DNA of 64,000 bases. Source: Alternaria dauci (Eukaryota; Ascomycota; Dothideomycetes; Pleosporales; Pleosporaceae). Numbering within the stretch: the first letter of the stretch is position 1; every line of letters starts with the position of its first letter. The notes below the pieces were generated by a model. That model saw only the letters and a list, made by a program, of their open reading frames with translations. It made no database searches and was not told where the DNA came from. The stretch covers positions 2,108,001 through 2,172,000 of the forward strand of contig NC_091277.1 of the NCBI RefSeq assembly GCF_042100115.1. The letters are read 5' to 3'. A program made the translations under genes and the position numbers. Of the stretch, positions 49,019-60,430 are shown in pieces.

Positions 49019-50074
49019 ATGTCTTCCTCACCAGACTTCAAGGGATGGGTCGCTCACGACCCCTCCGCCGCCGATGGAAACATGCAATGGGGTGACTACA
49101 CCCCCAAGAAGTTCGAGTCTACCGACATCGAGATGGAGATCAGCCACTGCGGTGTCTGTGGCTCTGACATTCACACTCTTCGCTCCGGCTGGGGCCCCTC
49201 AGACTACCCTCTCGTCGTCGGTCACGAGATCATCGGAAAGATCACCCGTGTAGGAGACGATGTTAAGGACCTCAAGGTCGGTGACCGCGTTGGTGTTGGT
49301 GCTCAGAGCGACTGCTGCGAGAGCTGCAGGCCCTGCAAGACTAAGCAGGAGAGCAACTGTAACAACTTTGTCATGACCTACAACGCCAAGTACAAGTCCG
49401 GCGACAAGGCCATGGGTGGTTACGCAAAGAACTGGCGTGGACCTGCTTCCTTCGCCATTCCCATTCCTGAGGGTCTGCCTTCAGAGTTCGCCGCTCCTCT
49501 CATGTGCGGTGGTGTAACCGTCTACAACCCTCTCGTCTCATACGGTGCCGGTCCAGGCAAGCGCGTTGGTGTTGTCGGTATCGGTGGTCTCGGTCACTTC
49601 GCCCTCCTCTTCGCGAAGGCTCTCGGATGCGACGAGGTCGTTGCTATCTCCCGTTCGTCAAGCAAGAAGGCCGATGCTATGGAGCTCGGCGCTGACAAGT
49701 TCATCGCGACTGGCGAGGACCCCGAATGGATGAACAAGAACGCTGCCGGTCTGGACATCATCATCTCCACCATTTCTGGCGGTTTCCCTCTCGACCAGTA
49801 CCTCAACCTCCTCGACGTCAACGGCACTTTTGTCCAGCTTGGTGCTCCTGACGACCCATTGCCCTCTTTCTCTCCCATGGGCCTCATCTTCAAGAACCTG
49901 AAGATCGCTGGTAGCTTGATCGGTACCAGGCAACACATTCGCGATATGTTGGAGTTGGCCAAGAAGACCAACTTGAAGGCTTGGGTCCAGGTCAGGCCCA
50001 TGTCCGAGGCCAACGATGTCATTGTCGACTTTGAAAAGGGCCTTCCCAGGTACCGTTACGTGCTCAAGAACTAG
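49019..50074 (+). CDS. Zinc-dependent alcohol dehydrogenase, cinnamyl-alcohol/ADH6 type
   Basis: Intronless gene for a 351-residue medium-chain dehydrogenase that interconverts alcohols and aldehydes, likely NADP(H)-dependent as in yeast Adh6/Adh7. Catalytic zinc ligands are in HCGVCGSDIH and GHEIIGK. The structural zinc Cys cluster is CCESCRPC with CN downstream. The nucleotide-binding glycines are in GVVGIGGLGHFALLFAKALG, and the following SRSSSKK fits NADP binding. It has the same strong C-ending codon bias as the hexose transporter, suggesting high expression. The ATG follows an AC-rich leader. Subfamily is reasonably sure; substrate is not. Confidence 0.9.
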   Translation: MSSSPDFKGWVAHDPSAADGNMQWGDYTPKKFESTDIEMEISHCGVCGSDIHTLRSGWGPSDYPLVVGHEIIGKITRVGDDVKDLKVGDRVGVGAQSDCCESCRPCKTKQESNCNNFVMTYNAKYKSGDKAMGGYAKNWRGPASFAIPIPEGLPSEFAAPLMCGGVTVYNPLVSYGAGPGKRVGVVGIGGLGHFALLFAKALGCDEVVAISRSSSKKADAMELGADKFIATGEDPEWMNKNAAGLDIIISTISGGFPLDQYLNLLDVNGTFVQLGAPDDPLPSFSPMGLIFKNLKIAGSLIGTRQHIRDMLELAKKTNLKAWVQVRPMSEANDVIVDFEKGLPRYRYVLKN

Positions 50075-51859
50075 GCGGTTATGAATGAATTAGACGATAC
50101 CCAGTAGATGTAGATTTTGTAGTATAGACCAATTTAAGTTCTTGCCTTGTCGATCGTTTTGCCTGTACTAAGAGGCTTGTAACGGGGATGTTGTGCTCAG
50201 GGCCAGGTTCAACACAGATAACGACGTTTTCTCATTCCCCTTTTCTTCTTCACCATGGCGTCTGTGACCACCTGAGTGCTTACTCTTTTTCGCCTCCCAT
50301 CTCATCTTCTCGCGCTGTTCTTTTCGTTCTCGTCCTCATTAGGGACGCTTGAGTGTAATCACGGAACACAGAAGCCCCCGCTATGTTGTTATTGCGGCGT
50401 GTAATCTTCGGATTCCAAGGAAACGCTCTCCGAGACAAAGGTCTACGCATGCATATGCCAGTGTGTTTCAAATGTATGTCCCATCATTCAGTCGCCTACT
50501 TAGCTGCAGCGGAGATCCCCATTTGATGTCAGTGAACCTTGGAATGATTAACAGACACTCAATGTCGAAGGTACCCAGGTGGCACATGCTACATTTTGGA
50601 AAGACAGTACATGTTACTGTCGTACGAACGATACCCTCTTAGCCTTGATGGAGATCACTCCGGGTCTTCATGCTAACAGTGAAGCCGCGCCATCCATAGA
50701 TTTCCCAGCCAATAACCATCAGTAGGGGCTCCAATATTGGCGATAGGCGCTTGTTCTTATAACATGGCCTTCCATACGTCTCCTAGGTATGGTCTGTCTT
50801 TGATAATATCATGTACTTTGGAATTGGTACACTCGAGTACATTGTATTCACCCCGGTAGCTATCAGCTCTGAATAGAGCTTTGATCTGAGCGCACCATCG
50901 TGGAATTCATGAGAGTACAACTCGATATCTAGGCGATTAGTCACGGTCTACATCAAGGCAATCACGCTTCATACACAGACTGTTTCGGTTCTCTAAGGCA
51001 CTCGGTCTACATCACCTCGCTAGAAGTTCGTTGTGATTCCAGTCTTGCTCTTGTAAAGTTTCTCCTCCAATTCTTTCCAAACCCTCTCTTGACTCCTTTC
51101 TCCCATCGCTCAGCACGAAAGCGCTCGGCTTAGTAATGGGCTGAGTGAAGTGGCATCCGGCCTCTTTTCCGAGACTGACCTTTGAGCCCGTGACGACAGT
51201 CTGTCCAGCTATGCTAGTAGTGCCGTTGTTTTAAACTGATATCGACTTTTTTAGCATACCAGATCATTTGACGATGGATGCCAGCCTAGGGAGAAGAAGC
51301 CTGGGAGGGGAGGCCGGTCAGAGTGTTTCTTCCGGCACCGATAGTGGCCATATTGTGCAGTAGCCAGGTTGCGCTGACCACTTCTTATCCATGTCTTGTC
51401 CTTGCAACTCTATGCGGCGACGAGTTTCAGATAACTGACCCCTGCCGTGAATTTTCCAGCTGTATTCCAGACGCATGTTGTGCAGGGCAATCAAGGGACG
51501 TTCCGTTGACGCCTGCAAGCATCAGCACCTAGTTTCAACATCAGTGAGCGCATCCATGTCGCGAAATCACAGTCAACACAAAGCCACGGGGCAGTCAAGA
51601 TCCATCGACCATAATAACAATGCGACATGATTATCTAGGCAAACTACATGGAGCGCCTGCCGCACTCCACCCCAGATATTCAACTTATGAGCAAATGCCA
51701 GCGCCAACTCGCTCATAAGCATACGAACATCCCCTGAAACCAAATTAGTGTACAAATGCTGAGCTTCACTTTCCGGTTTGGTATCCCCCAACGCAACAAT
51801 AATAGCGTGCAACTGCACAAGCTAAAGAAGTCAAACGCGCAACTCAAACAACCCCCAAA
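50075..51859. other. Convergent gene-free stretch
   Basis: About 1.8 kb between the 3' ends of the alcohol dehydrogenase and U2AF65 genes. No supported gene or repeat. Confidence 0.5.
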
Positions 51860-53803
51860 CTACCAAGCATCAACGTCGAAACCTTCCTCGGAGAACTCGG
51901 TCGCGACAACGGTTCTCCGTGAGAACTGGCGGCCAGCAAGTGCCTTGATAGCCTTTTGTGCAGACTCTGTATCCTTGTACTTGATGTATATCTTGCCAAC
52001 CCCAAGGTTGACGCGGGCACCAGCGGGACGAGGGATCTTGGTCTCAATGATGGGACCGTACTTGCCGCACTCCTCTTCAATGTCTTCCTTGATTTCTAGA
52101 TGTTGTTAGTATCCCGCAATGCTTCACGTGCTCTTTTCTAGCTTACCTTCATATTCCTCGTCGTTCAGAAGCTCGTCTGAAGTGACCATGTTCATCAAGC
52201 AAATGACACGGCTGTGCTCATGATTCTCAGCCGCGCTAGCTCCTGCCAGCATGGAGATGGCACCAACTCCACCATCAAGACCGGTGGTTTGCTGAAGTCC
52301 GACGGTGGCACGTGAAACCTTGAGGTTGCCATCACCAAGCGGGATATCGTTTAGACCTTCGATGACGGCATCGATGACTCCGTTGTCCGCGTACTCACAG
52401 AAGGCGATGCCCTAAGATGTGTTAGTGTATGGATCATGTTTGACTGAGATGATGCTTACGCGGTGCTGGTCAGTGCCAGTGTCCTTGACAAGAGTGAAAG
52501 CCTTGAGCTTGCCCATAGTTTCTACAAGCTCTCGGATTTGCTCCTCTTCAATGTAGGTAGGAATGTTGACAATGCTCAGTTTGTTCGGGCTATCCTTGAC
52601 AACAGAGGAAATCTCGTCACCAGGAGGGTATGCATTCTCGTCGGCGGAGGGGGTAATGTAATCCTTGGGGCGGCGGATGGACAGACCCGACCTGTCAGGA
52701 GCTCCTCCGTCGTCGCGCATGGAGATTCCATTCATAGCCAAAGCCAGGGTCGCATCTTCGGGTGCCTTGAACTCTAGCGCAGCATACTCCTTGCTGGTGG
52801 CAATGTGAGCTGACAAGCACGGGTCGTTACCAGACACGACGTTGAGACCATTGAGCTGGTTGTTGAAGAAGTCCATGATCTCCTGAGACGTGCAGCCCGA
52901 GGGCAGGTTGTGGACATAGAGACGCTTCGATTGCTTGGCGGCCGAGGTCGCGAGAGCGGCAGCTGTGGCAGTTCCGGAAGAGGGCGAGATAAAGGCAGCC
53001 AGCTTGGACGGGTCCATGGGCGCAGCGCGGGGGGCGCCGGGCAATGGGAACATGCCCGACAGCTTAGCCTGCTCGGCCGTGATGTTTTCGTAACCTGCAG
53101 GCTTGATGTCCCACTGCGTCATGCGACGCTGGCGCTTCTGGATGTTTGTGAAGCTGGTAAGATCGGGAGTGGCCTCGCGCGGCTTGTTGTAGGGCGGGGA
53201 CTCTTCCTTTGCCTGACGCATCCTATCACGTCCGCCGCCGAAGCCTCCATCGCGTCCTCCTCGTCCACCTCTGCGGTCATCGCCGCCAAATCGGTCGCCG
53301 CCTCTCTCATTGCGGTCTCCACGTTCCCGGCGGTGGCCACGGTCATCGTCGCGGTCGCGGTCTCCCCGAGGTCGGTCGCGTCTCGAGTACGAGTCGCCCC
53401 AGCCACCTCGCTCTCCTCCGCGCTCGGCCCGGTCGTCGCGGCGTTCTCGGCGGGCGTATGTGTCCTCGCGTTCGCGCTCACGGTAGTCGCGGCTGGAAGA
53501 ATACGTGTCTACCTCGTAGTCCCGGCGGGAGCCTCCGCCGTGGCGAGGGGAGCGTGAACGACGTCGGCGCCTGTCACCACCACGGTCGGCACGGTCGCCG
53601 CGGTCGCGATGGTCATCTCTCGAGGACTGTGTGGTCAGCATGTGCCCAGCCGTGTCGCGACGGGTGGGTGCACTCACGTAGTTGCGCGATCCGCTCGGTC
53701 GTCCACCGTCTGCTCATGTTAGTCTTGGTTCTGGGAGCTGTACACTAGTCAGTACGTGTACTGATGGACGTCCCTTACCTCTGGAATAGCTATCGCCGTT
53801 CAT
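51860..53803 (-). CDS. U2AF2: Splicing factor U2AF large subunit (U2AF65)
   Basis: Binds the polypyrimidine tract and recruits U2 snRNP in the nucleus. Exons 53779-53803, 53678-53709, 52460-53626, 52147-52411 and 51860-52095 give 574 residues. An N-terminal RS-like domain rich in Arg, Asp, Gly and Ser (DRRRRRSRSPRHGGG) is followed by a conserved linker (MTQWDIKPAGYENITAEQ), RRM1 (RLYVHNLPSGCTSQEIMDFF), RRM2 (KLSIVNIPTYIEEEQIRELV) and a C-terminal UHM (CGKYGPIIETKIPRP). The 25- and 32-nt first exons keep frame exactly. The intron at 52096-52146 has a TACTAAC branch site. Divergent from OGG1. The assignment is certain. Confidence 0.94.
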
Positions 53804-54178
53804 GGCGAGCTGCTGTGGATGCTGCTACAAGTTCTCGCGCTGTGGGTAGACTTCAGCCGCGTAAGATTCTGCTGCTGCTGCTGCTGTTGCTGCTGAAGGT
53901 GAGATGGCGAGACAAGCTGCAATTAGCAGATGTGAATCAAGAAACGACCGATGAATCAGCCACGTGCAATTGTCCAGACTCTGGGACGCGATGCTTCTGC
54001 GCGGTGATTGCAGTCGCCGTCGCGGAAAACGTGTGAGAGAAAGTCGGGGCTGCCTTAGCGTGTCCTTGGCGTGACCACCACCCCTGTCACTACAGCCTAG
54101 GCCGGGCCGGGCCATTTGGTACATTCACTGCTGCTCGTGTGCGCTTCTGCATGTACCATTCCGCTTCTGCTCCCGACA
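53804..54178. promoter_or_regulatory. Divergent U2AF65/OGG1 promoter
   Basis: A 375-bp shared upstream region. It holds a CTG/CAG triplet repeat at 53869-53895 (nine units, one TTG), likely in the U2AF65 5' leader. No other site was recognised. Confidence 0.5.
53869..53895. repeat. CTG/CAG triplet repeat, nine units
   Basis: CTG x6, TTG, CTG x2 on the plus strand, about 70 bp upstream of the U2AF65 start codon, where it reads CAG in the transcript sense. Confidence 0.85.
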
Positions 54179-55471
54179 ATGGCTTTGCGCGCAGCCGAAT
54201 GGCACAAGCTGCCTACAAGCCTCACGGAGCTATGCATCAACACCACGCTGCGATGTGGGCAGTCATTCAGGTACCTCGCGTCTTGGCCCCCTTGCACTCG
54301 CGAGTCGCAACACCTTCTAACGTGCCCTCACAGATGGCGCAAGTCGGCCGACGATGTCTGGTCAATGGCCCTCCACGGTCGCATACTCTCCCTCCGCCAA
54401 GACGCTCACCATCTGCACTACCGCGCGACCTACCCGTCTGTTACGACCCCTCTCCCTACTCCGCCCCCGTCCAATGCGCCTTCAGTCGCGCCCGAGCATG
54501 ACGACACGCTTGCTCTCGTCAAACACTACTTCAACCTCGCGCCCAACCTGGGCCACTTGTACGAACAATGGGCAGCGTCCGACGCAAACTTCAAGAAGCG
54601 CGCTCCCAAGTTCACTGGCATAAGAATATTGCGCCAGGATGCCTGGGAGGCCCTGATTGGTTTCATATGCAGCAGCAACAACAACATCAGTCGCATATCT
54701 GGCATGGTTCACAACCTGTGCTTGCACTACGGACCGCTCATAGGAAGCATCGACGGCATACCCTACCACGATTTCCCCACGCCCCACGCCCTCTCAGGTC
54801 CCAACGTCGAAGCCCATCTCATCAAGCTTGGTTTCGGTTACCGGGCAAAGTACATAGCCAAGACTGCACGCCTAGTATCACAAGAAAAGGGCTTGACATG
54901 GTTGGACAATCTGAGTAATCCCGAGTGTCCACAATTTGGCGTCGAGGAGAAGCCGGCTGGAGACATGCTTGAGGGTGGTCGTGACGGTTACCGCCAAGCA
55001 CACCAAGAGCTTCTCGCCCTTCACGGTGTCGGGCCAAAGGTCGCAGACTGCGTGTGTCTCTTTGGGCTCGGCTGGTCCGAGTCTGTACCTGTCGACACAC
55101 ATGTCTGGCAGATTGCCCAACGCGACTACAGGTTCGGCAAGGGCAAGCACAGTAGCCTGACTGCGGCTACATACGCTGCCATTGGAAACTTGTTTCGAAA
55201 ACTATGGGGGAAAGAAGCAGGCTGGGCTCACTCTGTTCTCTTCACGGCCGACCTCAAGGCTTTCTCAGACAGGACTATCGCAAAGGTAGAGATCAAAGAA
55301 GAGGAAATTACGATAAAAAAGGAGGACCAGGACACGCTTCTGGAACAAACTGTCGCAAAAGTGTCCACCAAACGAAAGCGCGTCAAGAAAGAGCCAGAGA
55401 AAGCCCTTCCTGCTGTCCAAGTAAAGCAAGAGACGACGACGATACGTAGGAGCAAGCGACAACGAGCTTAG
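54179..55471 (+). CDS. OGG1: 8-oxoguanine DNA glycosylase
   Basis: Bifunctional base-excision-repair glycosylase/AP lyase removing 8-oxoguanine paired with C. Exons 54179-54270 and 54334-55471 give 409 residues. The intron joins CGQSFR to WRKSADDVW, the conserved N-terminal segment. The core has GFICSSNNNISRI, the helix-hairpin-helix LLALHGVGPKVADCVCLFG with catalytic Lys after GP, and the catalytic Asp in SVPVDTHVWQIA. The C-terminal tail of about 70 residues is Lys/Arg-rich (STKRKRVKKEPEK) and probably a nuclear localisation signal. The intron is 63 bp, a multiple of three, and has no in-frame stop, so retention would insert 21 residues. The assignment is certain. Confidence 0.94.
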   Translation: MALRAAEWHKLPTSLTELCINTTLRCGQSFRYLASWPPCTRESQHLLTCPHRWRKSADDVWSMALHGRILSLRQDAHHLHYRATYPSVTTPLPTPPPSNAPSVAPEHDDTLALVKHYFNLAPNLGHLYEQWAASDANFKKRAPKFTGIRILRQDAWEALIGFICSSNNNISRISGMVHNLCLHYGPLIGSIDGIPYHDFPTPHALSGPNVEAHLIKLGFGYRAKYIAKTARLVSQEKGLTWLDNLSNPECPQFGVEEKPAGDMLEGGRDGYRQAHQELLALHGVGPKVADCVCLFGLGWSESVPVDTHVWQIAQRDYRFGKGKHSSLTAATYAAIGNLFRKLWGKEAGWAHSVLFTADLKAFSDRTIAKVEIKEEEITIKKEDQDTLLEQTVAKVSTKRKRVKKEPEKALPAVQVKQETTTIRRSKRQRA

Positions 55472-56568
55472 ATCAGTCCCTGATACTAAATACCATCACA
55501 CACCATGACTCTTTTGCTCATTGTCTACGTGTGACCTCTTCCTCACCCCACCCCCCGCTGCGACTGGGCGCATGTCGGATATGGGCAAAAAGAATCTCGT
55601 TTGCTACCCACGACAGGAGTAAAAAGACAAAAACATACAACAGCGGGGATTCGCTAGTGGTCACCCACCTAACTACTAATCCGCCGGTACACTGCTTGTA
55701 TATGGCTGAGCGGACGGGAAGCCTAATTTTCAGTGTCCTATGATCGTATGTGGAAGGAATCTTGTCAATGACCTTTATATACCAAAGTCTAGTCAAGAGA
55801 ACATATAGACAACTATCTCAATCACTTTTCACAAGCAAAAAACGCTGAGCAAATATCTCGATTGAAGCTCGGGCTACCCTTGGGCATCGATGCAGACCTT
55901 GCTAGGTGCAGGAGGGGACCCACATCACACCGGCACCTACGCAGCAACGACCATAACCGTACCTGTATACTGTTATCGAAGGATCAATACTACAGGATCG
56001 AGACGTCCTTACACAAGACGATGGTGAAACCAATTGAAGATACGTCCCTGATCCCAGACTGGCTGCTTGCACTAAAATCGCCAGCTGCGTGTAACCACAT
56101 GGTGGGAATAACGGAAACGCTGGGCCAGTCTCAAGAAGAATTGCAGAAAATGCACATGCTTGAGTTCTTAGTGATGACTAACAAGGAACAGCTTCTCATA
56201 TGAACTCAAATCAAATCTCATTTCCTCTGCTCCTTCATATACTCTCTCAATACGCTTGCCGAACAAAGCACTGTCGCAGGTAGTTTGAGAGACCACCCGA
56301 TTGGTATGACCGTCTTGCTTTAGCGGCAAAACCAAGCACCAGGGCTGTCATATAGTCGAGGTTCTACATTAGTGAATACTTAGAAACCATAGTTGATCTA
56401 TGCGCCTACCACCACATCTCATCGAAACGGTAATAGCCTAAGTGACGCACCCACTGCCAACTCTACTCTTCCTGTGATTTCCAAGTCAGTGTCTCATACT
56501 GATTGATCTGTCGTCTTTGACTTTTCCGGTCCGTAAACATCTCCTTTAGCATCTTCAACTATCCTACA
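55472..56568. other. Convergent gene-free stretch
   Basis: 1.1 kb between the 3' ends of OGG1 and the MFS gene. No supported gene or repeat. Confidence 0.45.
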
Positions 56569-58174
56569 CTAGTGTTGTTTGAATTGCCGTGCTGGAACAC
56601 CTGCTTCGAAAATCTCATCGAGCTCTTCCAATGACCGCGTTTTTGTCTCAGGAAGAAAGAAGTAGAACCATATAACGCATAGAAAGTTCGAAGCTGCCCA
56701 AATGTAAGTATACTGCGGGCCCTACAAACACATTAGGTACTACTTGCATCTTTAGGAGTGATTGTACTAACCCAGTCGAGATCTTCAGGATTGATAAAGT
56801 AGGGTGAGCAGAAGCCGACCAGCCAAGCAAGAAAGTATCCCAGCGCATTCGCACTTCCTACCGTCCAAGCGCGAAGTCGCGAACTAACAAGTTCCGTTGC
56901 TAAAGGACTGGTCGCAACACCCACTCCAGCATTATAGCAAAACATGAATAGCGCCGTGAAAGCTACCAACACGTTCCCGGTCTCTGTTGAGTTGGGTTTC
57001 GCGCTACTCGCAATTCCACAAGCGAGCTCACACAGACCGCAAGTCACGGCCCCGACGATCATGACCGTTCTCCTGCCGAACAGCTTGTTCATGGAGAACA
57101 GGCCTAGATGTACACCAATAAACCCAATACAGGAGTTCATAATAGTGTATTCAAAGGCTTTCGTGATGCCAGCGATAGTGAAGAAGTACGTTTGATATCC
57201 AATGAAGAACCAAACTCCACTAGCTGATTGGCTTGCGATCGTACCCCAACAAAGTAATGTACGTCTTAAGTCTTTTCCGCGAAAGAGATCCAGGAATCCC
57301 GAACTCTGGCTCAGTCTACGCTCTTCCGCTACGCCGCGGATCATCTCCGCCCACTCTAGTTCCAACTTGTCGCCATGATCGAAACGAAGGCGCTCCAAGG
57401 ATCGCCGCGCTGCGTCGTGCTGGTCGTGGTGCAAGAGCCATCGTGGGCTCTCGGGGACGAAGAAAAGAGATGTGCTGAGCAGAACCGGAACGATAAACAT
57501 GCAGGCGAGAGGGATCTGATATGCGAGTTTGGAAAGATAGCGTGATGTGTAGTTGTCGATTACCGAGCCGATGATGCTCCCGAGATTCACGTAGAATGAG
57601 AAGAGCCCGACCATGATTCTGGCTATTGTTAGTGCCTAAGTAAGAGAAGATGTGTGCAAGAGACACACTCCCTGAGATGCGCGGGCGCCGCTTCACTACA
57701 ATACACTGTCGAAAATACGACGAAGAAGCCATTGGAGAAGCCTAGGAACAGACGACCAACGTATAGACCTGCTTTGGATGTCGAACCGATTTGTAGCGAT
57801 ACGGCTCCTAAACAGATTATGCATGCAAGCCATAGCGCTTTCTTCCGACCGAAGTATGTACCAAAGACACCAGCGGCGATGGCGGATAAGCACGATCCGA
57901 GATTTAGCAGGGAGGTCATGAGTTGTTGTACGGTTGACTGTCCAGCGCGTCAGTTATGTCCACGTAGCGTATTGATTGTACCTGCGTCGATGCCATAGCC
58001 CAGTGGGCTCGCCGGTTCCTCGTATCCAAACACCATCAAGAACCCAGGCATAGCTTGAAGGCCACCAACCGCAGCGGTATCGATTCCATACTGCATACTG
58101 GCTATCGCGACAGCCGAGCATATAAGCAAGCATTTTCTATTAGCCCACAATGATGTCTCCTGGAGCTTTGCCAT
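56569..58174 (-). CDS. MFS sugar-porter-type transporter
   Basis: Exons 57986-58174, 57669-57937, 56772-57618 and 56569-56721 give 485 residues. Sugar-porter motifs are YGIDTAAVGGLQAMPGFL, GTYFGRKKALW, VPESPRWLLHHD, GRRTVMIVG and, in the last exon, LPETKTRSLEELDEIFE. Closest in style to the fungal alpha-glucoside/maltose permease group. Joining exon 1 to exon 2 (GID to STVQQLM, the expected motif) requires the donor GC in AC/GCAGGT. The nearby GT donor at GCAG/GTACAA shifts the frame by one. So there is either a third GC-AG intron or a one-base lesion. It sits 356 bp from the cytochrome P450 gene, same strand, suggesting a small functional pair. Substrate unknown. Confidence 0.75.
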
Positions 58175-58530
58175 CGTGATCCATACAGTGAAAGATAGCT
58201 ACCTACTGATGAGGAGACACAACTGGAGGCTTAGACAACAGGAGATGACCAGGCCAGATCGTCTAGGAAGTCTCTGCAAGCCGTTTGAGTTGGCGCCGTG
58301 GGGCAATGAGGAGAAGTTCATGTCTACTCCGCACGGGCAGGGGTGTTATGCGGAGATGTATGGAGATGCTCGGCGCCTTGCCGTATAAAGCAGTGATCAA
58401 CCCAGCGTATTGGGGGACTCCAAGGGTGTTTCTACATGATCTGGCCTTGATCTTCGCGCATTGCATGTGGCCCTTTCATTGTATAGGTAGTTTTTGTACT
58501 CTAGTCCAATTATTGCAATCCAGCCCAACA

Positions 58531-60430
58531 TTACTGATAGAAGGTGCTGAAGGTGTACTTGGTCTCACGCTCAAACTTGGCCAAGTCTTTTAGTGCCTGC
58601 TCGCCCTCTCGGAGAATGGTTTGCCTGATTTCCTCATGTCTCGGTGCAAACCTAACTTGGAACGGCTGAGGCTTCCAGTTGGATCCACTACTGTTAAATA
58701 TCAGCAAGCCTCGATAGGTCGATCTGTAAGTATAACCTACGAGTAGTTGAAGATGTCGACGGGCAAATCTTCCCCAGTATTCTCGTCCACTTCTGGTTCC
58801 ACTTTGTATGCCCACACCAATCGTGCGACACTGAGATGTGTTCCTTGCTCTGCTAGTGCTTGACCAGCACAACTTCTCCTTCCCCACCCAAATGTCATAT
58901 ATCCTTTCTCTCCAGGAAATGGTCTTTGATCGTCCGTGTTCAAAAACCTTCGTGGGTTGAAGCGATCAGGATCAGGAAAATCGCGCTCGTTGTGATGTAT
59001 CGCCCAAACATTACCTTGCATCCAGGTTCCCTTCGGTATGTAATAGCCATCCCGATAGTCATCTTGGACAGGGGCATGGGCAGTCCCTCCTATTATCGCA
59101 ACGGATCGCCAGCGGAAGATTTCTTTGGTGAATGCGCGGAGGTATGGGAGGTCGTCATCTAGGGTTGGACTTCGTGCTCGACCCACGACACGATCGAGTT
59201 CATCCCACGCAGGGCCGAGGGTCTCGGGAAATGCACGCATAGCTAGCACAGCCGTGACAAGGGTGCTACTCGAAGTGTCTGCTCCGGCACCAAGCAGGTT
59301 GGCGGCGAGATTGGAGATCTCGAGCGGATGAAGATTGCACTGAGGTGCTTCACGAAACAAGTACTTCGCGTAGTTTTCGCCAAGACTTTGGTTGGCCTCT
59401 TCTGCTAAAGCAGAGAAGAAGTCGTGGCGGCCAAACTTAGGCTTTGCGGAACGTCGTGTGCCACGCTTCCAAGGGGCAATACGGTCAGGGAACTTTGCGA
59501 GCCCTTTGGCTGTCAGCGCCGGATATGCTGCGAGCCTCCAACACTTACATGGGAAAGTCTCCATTAGGCGCGGGAAGTCTTTGGCGACGACTGCCATCTG
59601 AGCAGAGTTTTGCATCTGAGCAATCACTTCAGTAATCAACGGATCTTGGCAGTCTGCAATCCGACGCCCGAAGCCAATAATCGACACAACGCTTGTAGCA
59701 TATCGTTCGAAGTGTGACACAAATTTATCTGGTGTATTGAGCAAATCTTTCACGACCACCTTGTTCTCGTTGTCTTGGAGGCTGCGATAATTTTGTACCT
59801 TGAGTATGTCAACAGGAAGTGCACCATACCGCAGCTTGAACTCACTCGCTGAATTCCAATACCCTGATGTGTAAGCTTCCGAAGGTCGCGAAATCGCTCG
59901 CGCTGCTCTCTCGTGTATGTGTATTTGTGTAGTAAATTGTATTGCCCACCCATTAACTCGGCGAACATCAGCATGCGCGGCCGAGAGTTGTAGATGTTGG
60001 CTCGCTTTACGAGAATCTCGTCTGCAGCCCACGCATCGTTGATCCAGATTGTTGGTCTCCTACAATGTGTTACTGACTTCCTACAATAAGACCGTTACAT
60101 GCAGACTGACCGCCCAATCCAGAACGTGATGAGCGGAGAGTTGTAATCCTTGGAAAGCTGCTCCATAAGAAACCAAGGTTTCTCCTCTGGTAGACTAAAT
60201 GTGTTTCCAACGATGGGCCACGGCAATGGTCCCGGTGGCTGTCATTGTATTAGCAGTATGTTCTAGAGGCATGAGCATAGCGAGAAGCGCGCGGTTACCA
60301 TGCGCCATCTCAGATACAGCATACGACTGTAGTCCAAGATGAGAGCAATCCACCCGAAAGTGATTAGACAAACAGCCCACATAGCCATAGTCCCCAAGGA
60401 CGACCACTCTATTGCTCTAAAAGACTCCAT
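58531..60430 (-). CDS. Cytochrome P450 monooxygenase
   Basis: Microsomal P450, 548 residues. Exons 60299-60430, 60111-60238, 59846-60059, 59549-59798, 58741-59503 and 58531-58690. An N-terminal membrane anchor (MAMWAVCLITFGWIALIL) leads into the proline hinge PPGPLPWPIVGNTF made by splicing. The oxygen-binding I-helix is GAGADTSSS, the ExxR helix KEIFRWRS, and the haem loop FGWGRRSCAGQ with the Cys ligand. METFPWLAKFPDRIAPW spans a 45-bp intron that is stop-free and in frame. Resembles the OrdA-like O-methylsterigmatocystin oxidoreductase group of fungal P450s, a weak indication of substrate. Adjacent to the MFS gene on the same strand. Confidence 0.88.

Noticed and set aside
49594..50022. 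142-codon minus-strand frame
   Set aside because: Shadow of the highly biased alcohol dehydrogenase coding sequence.
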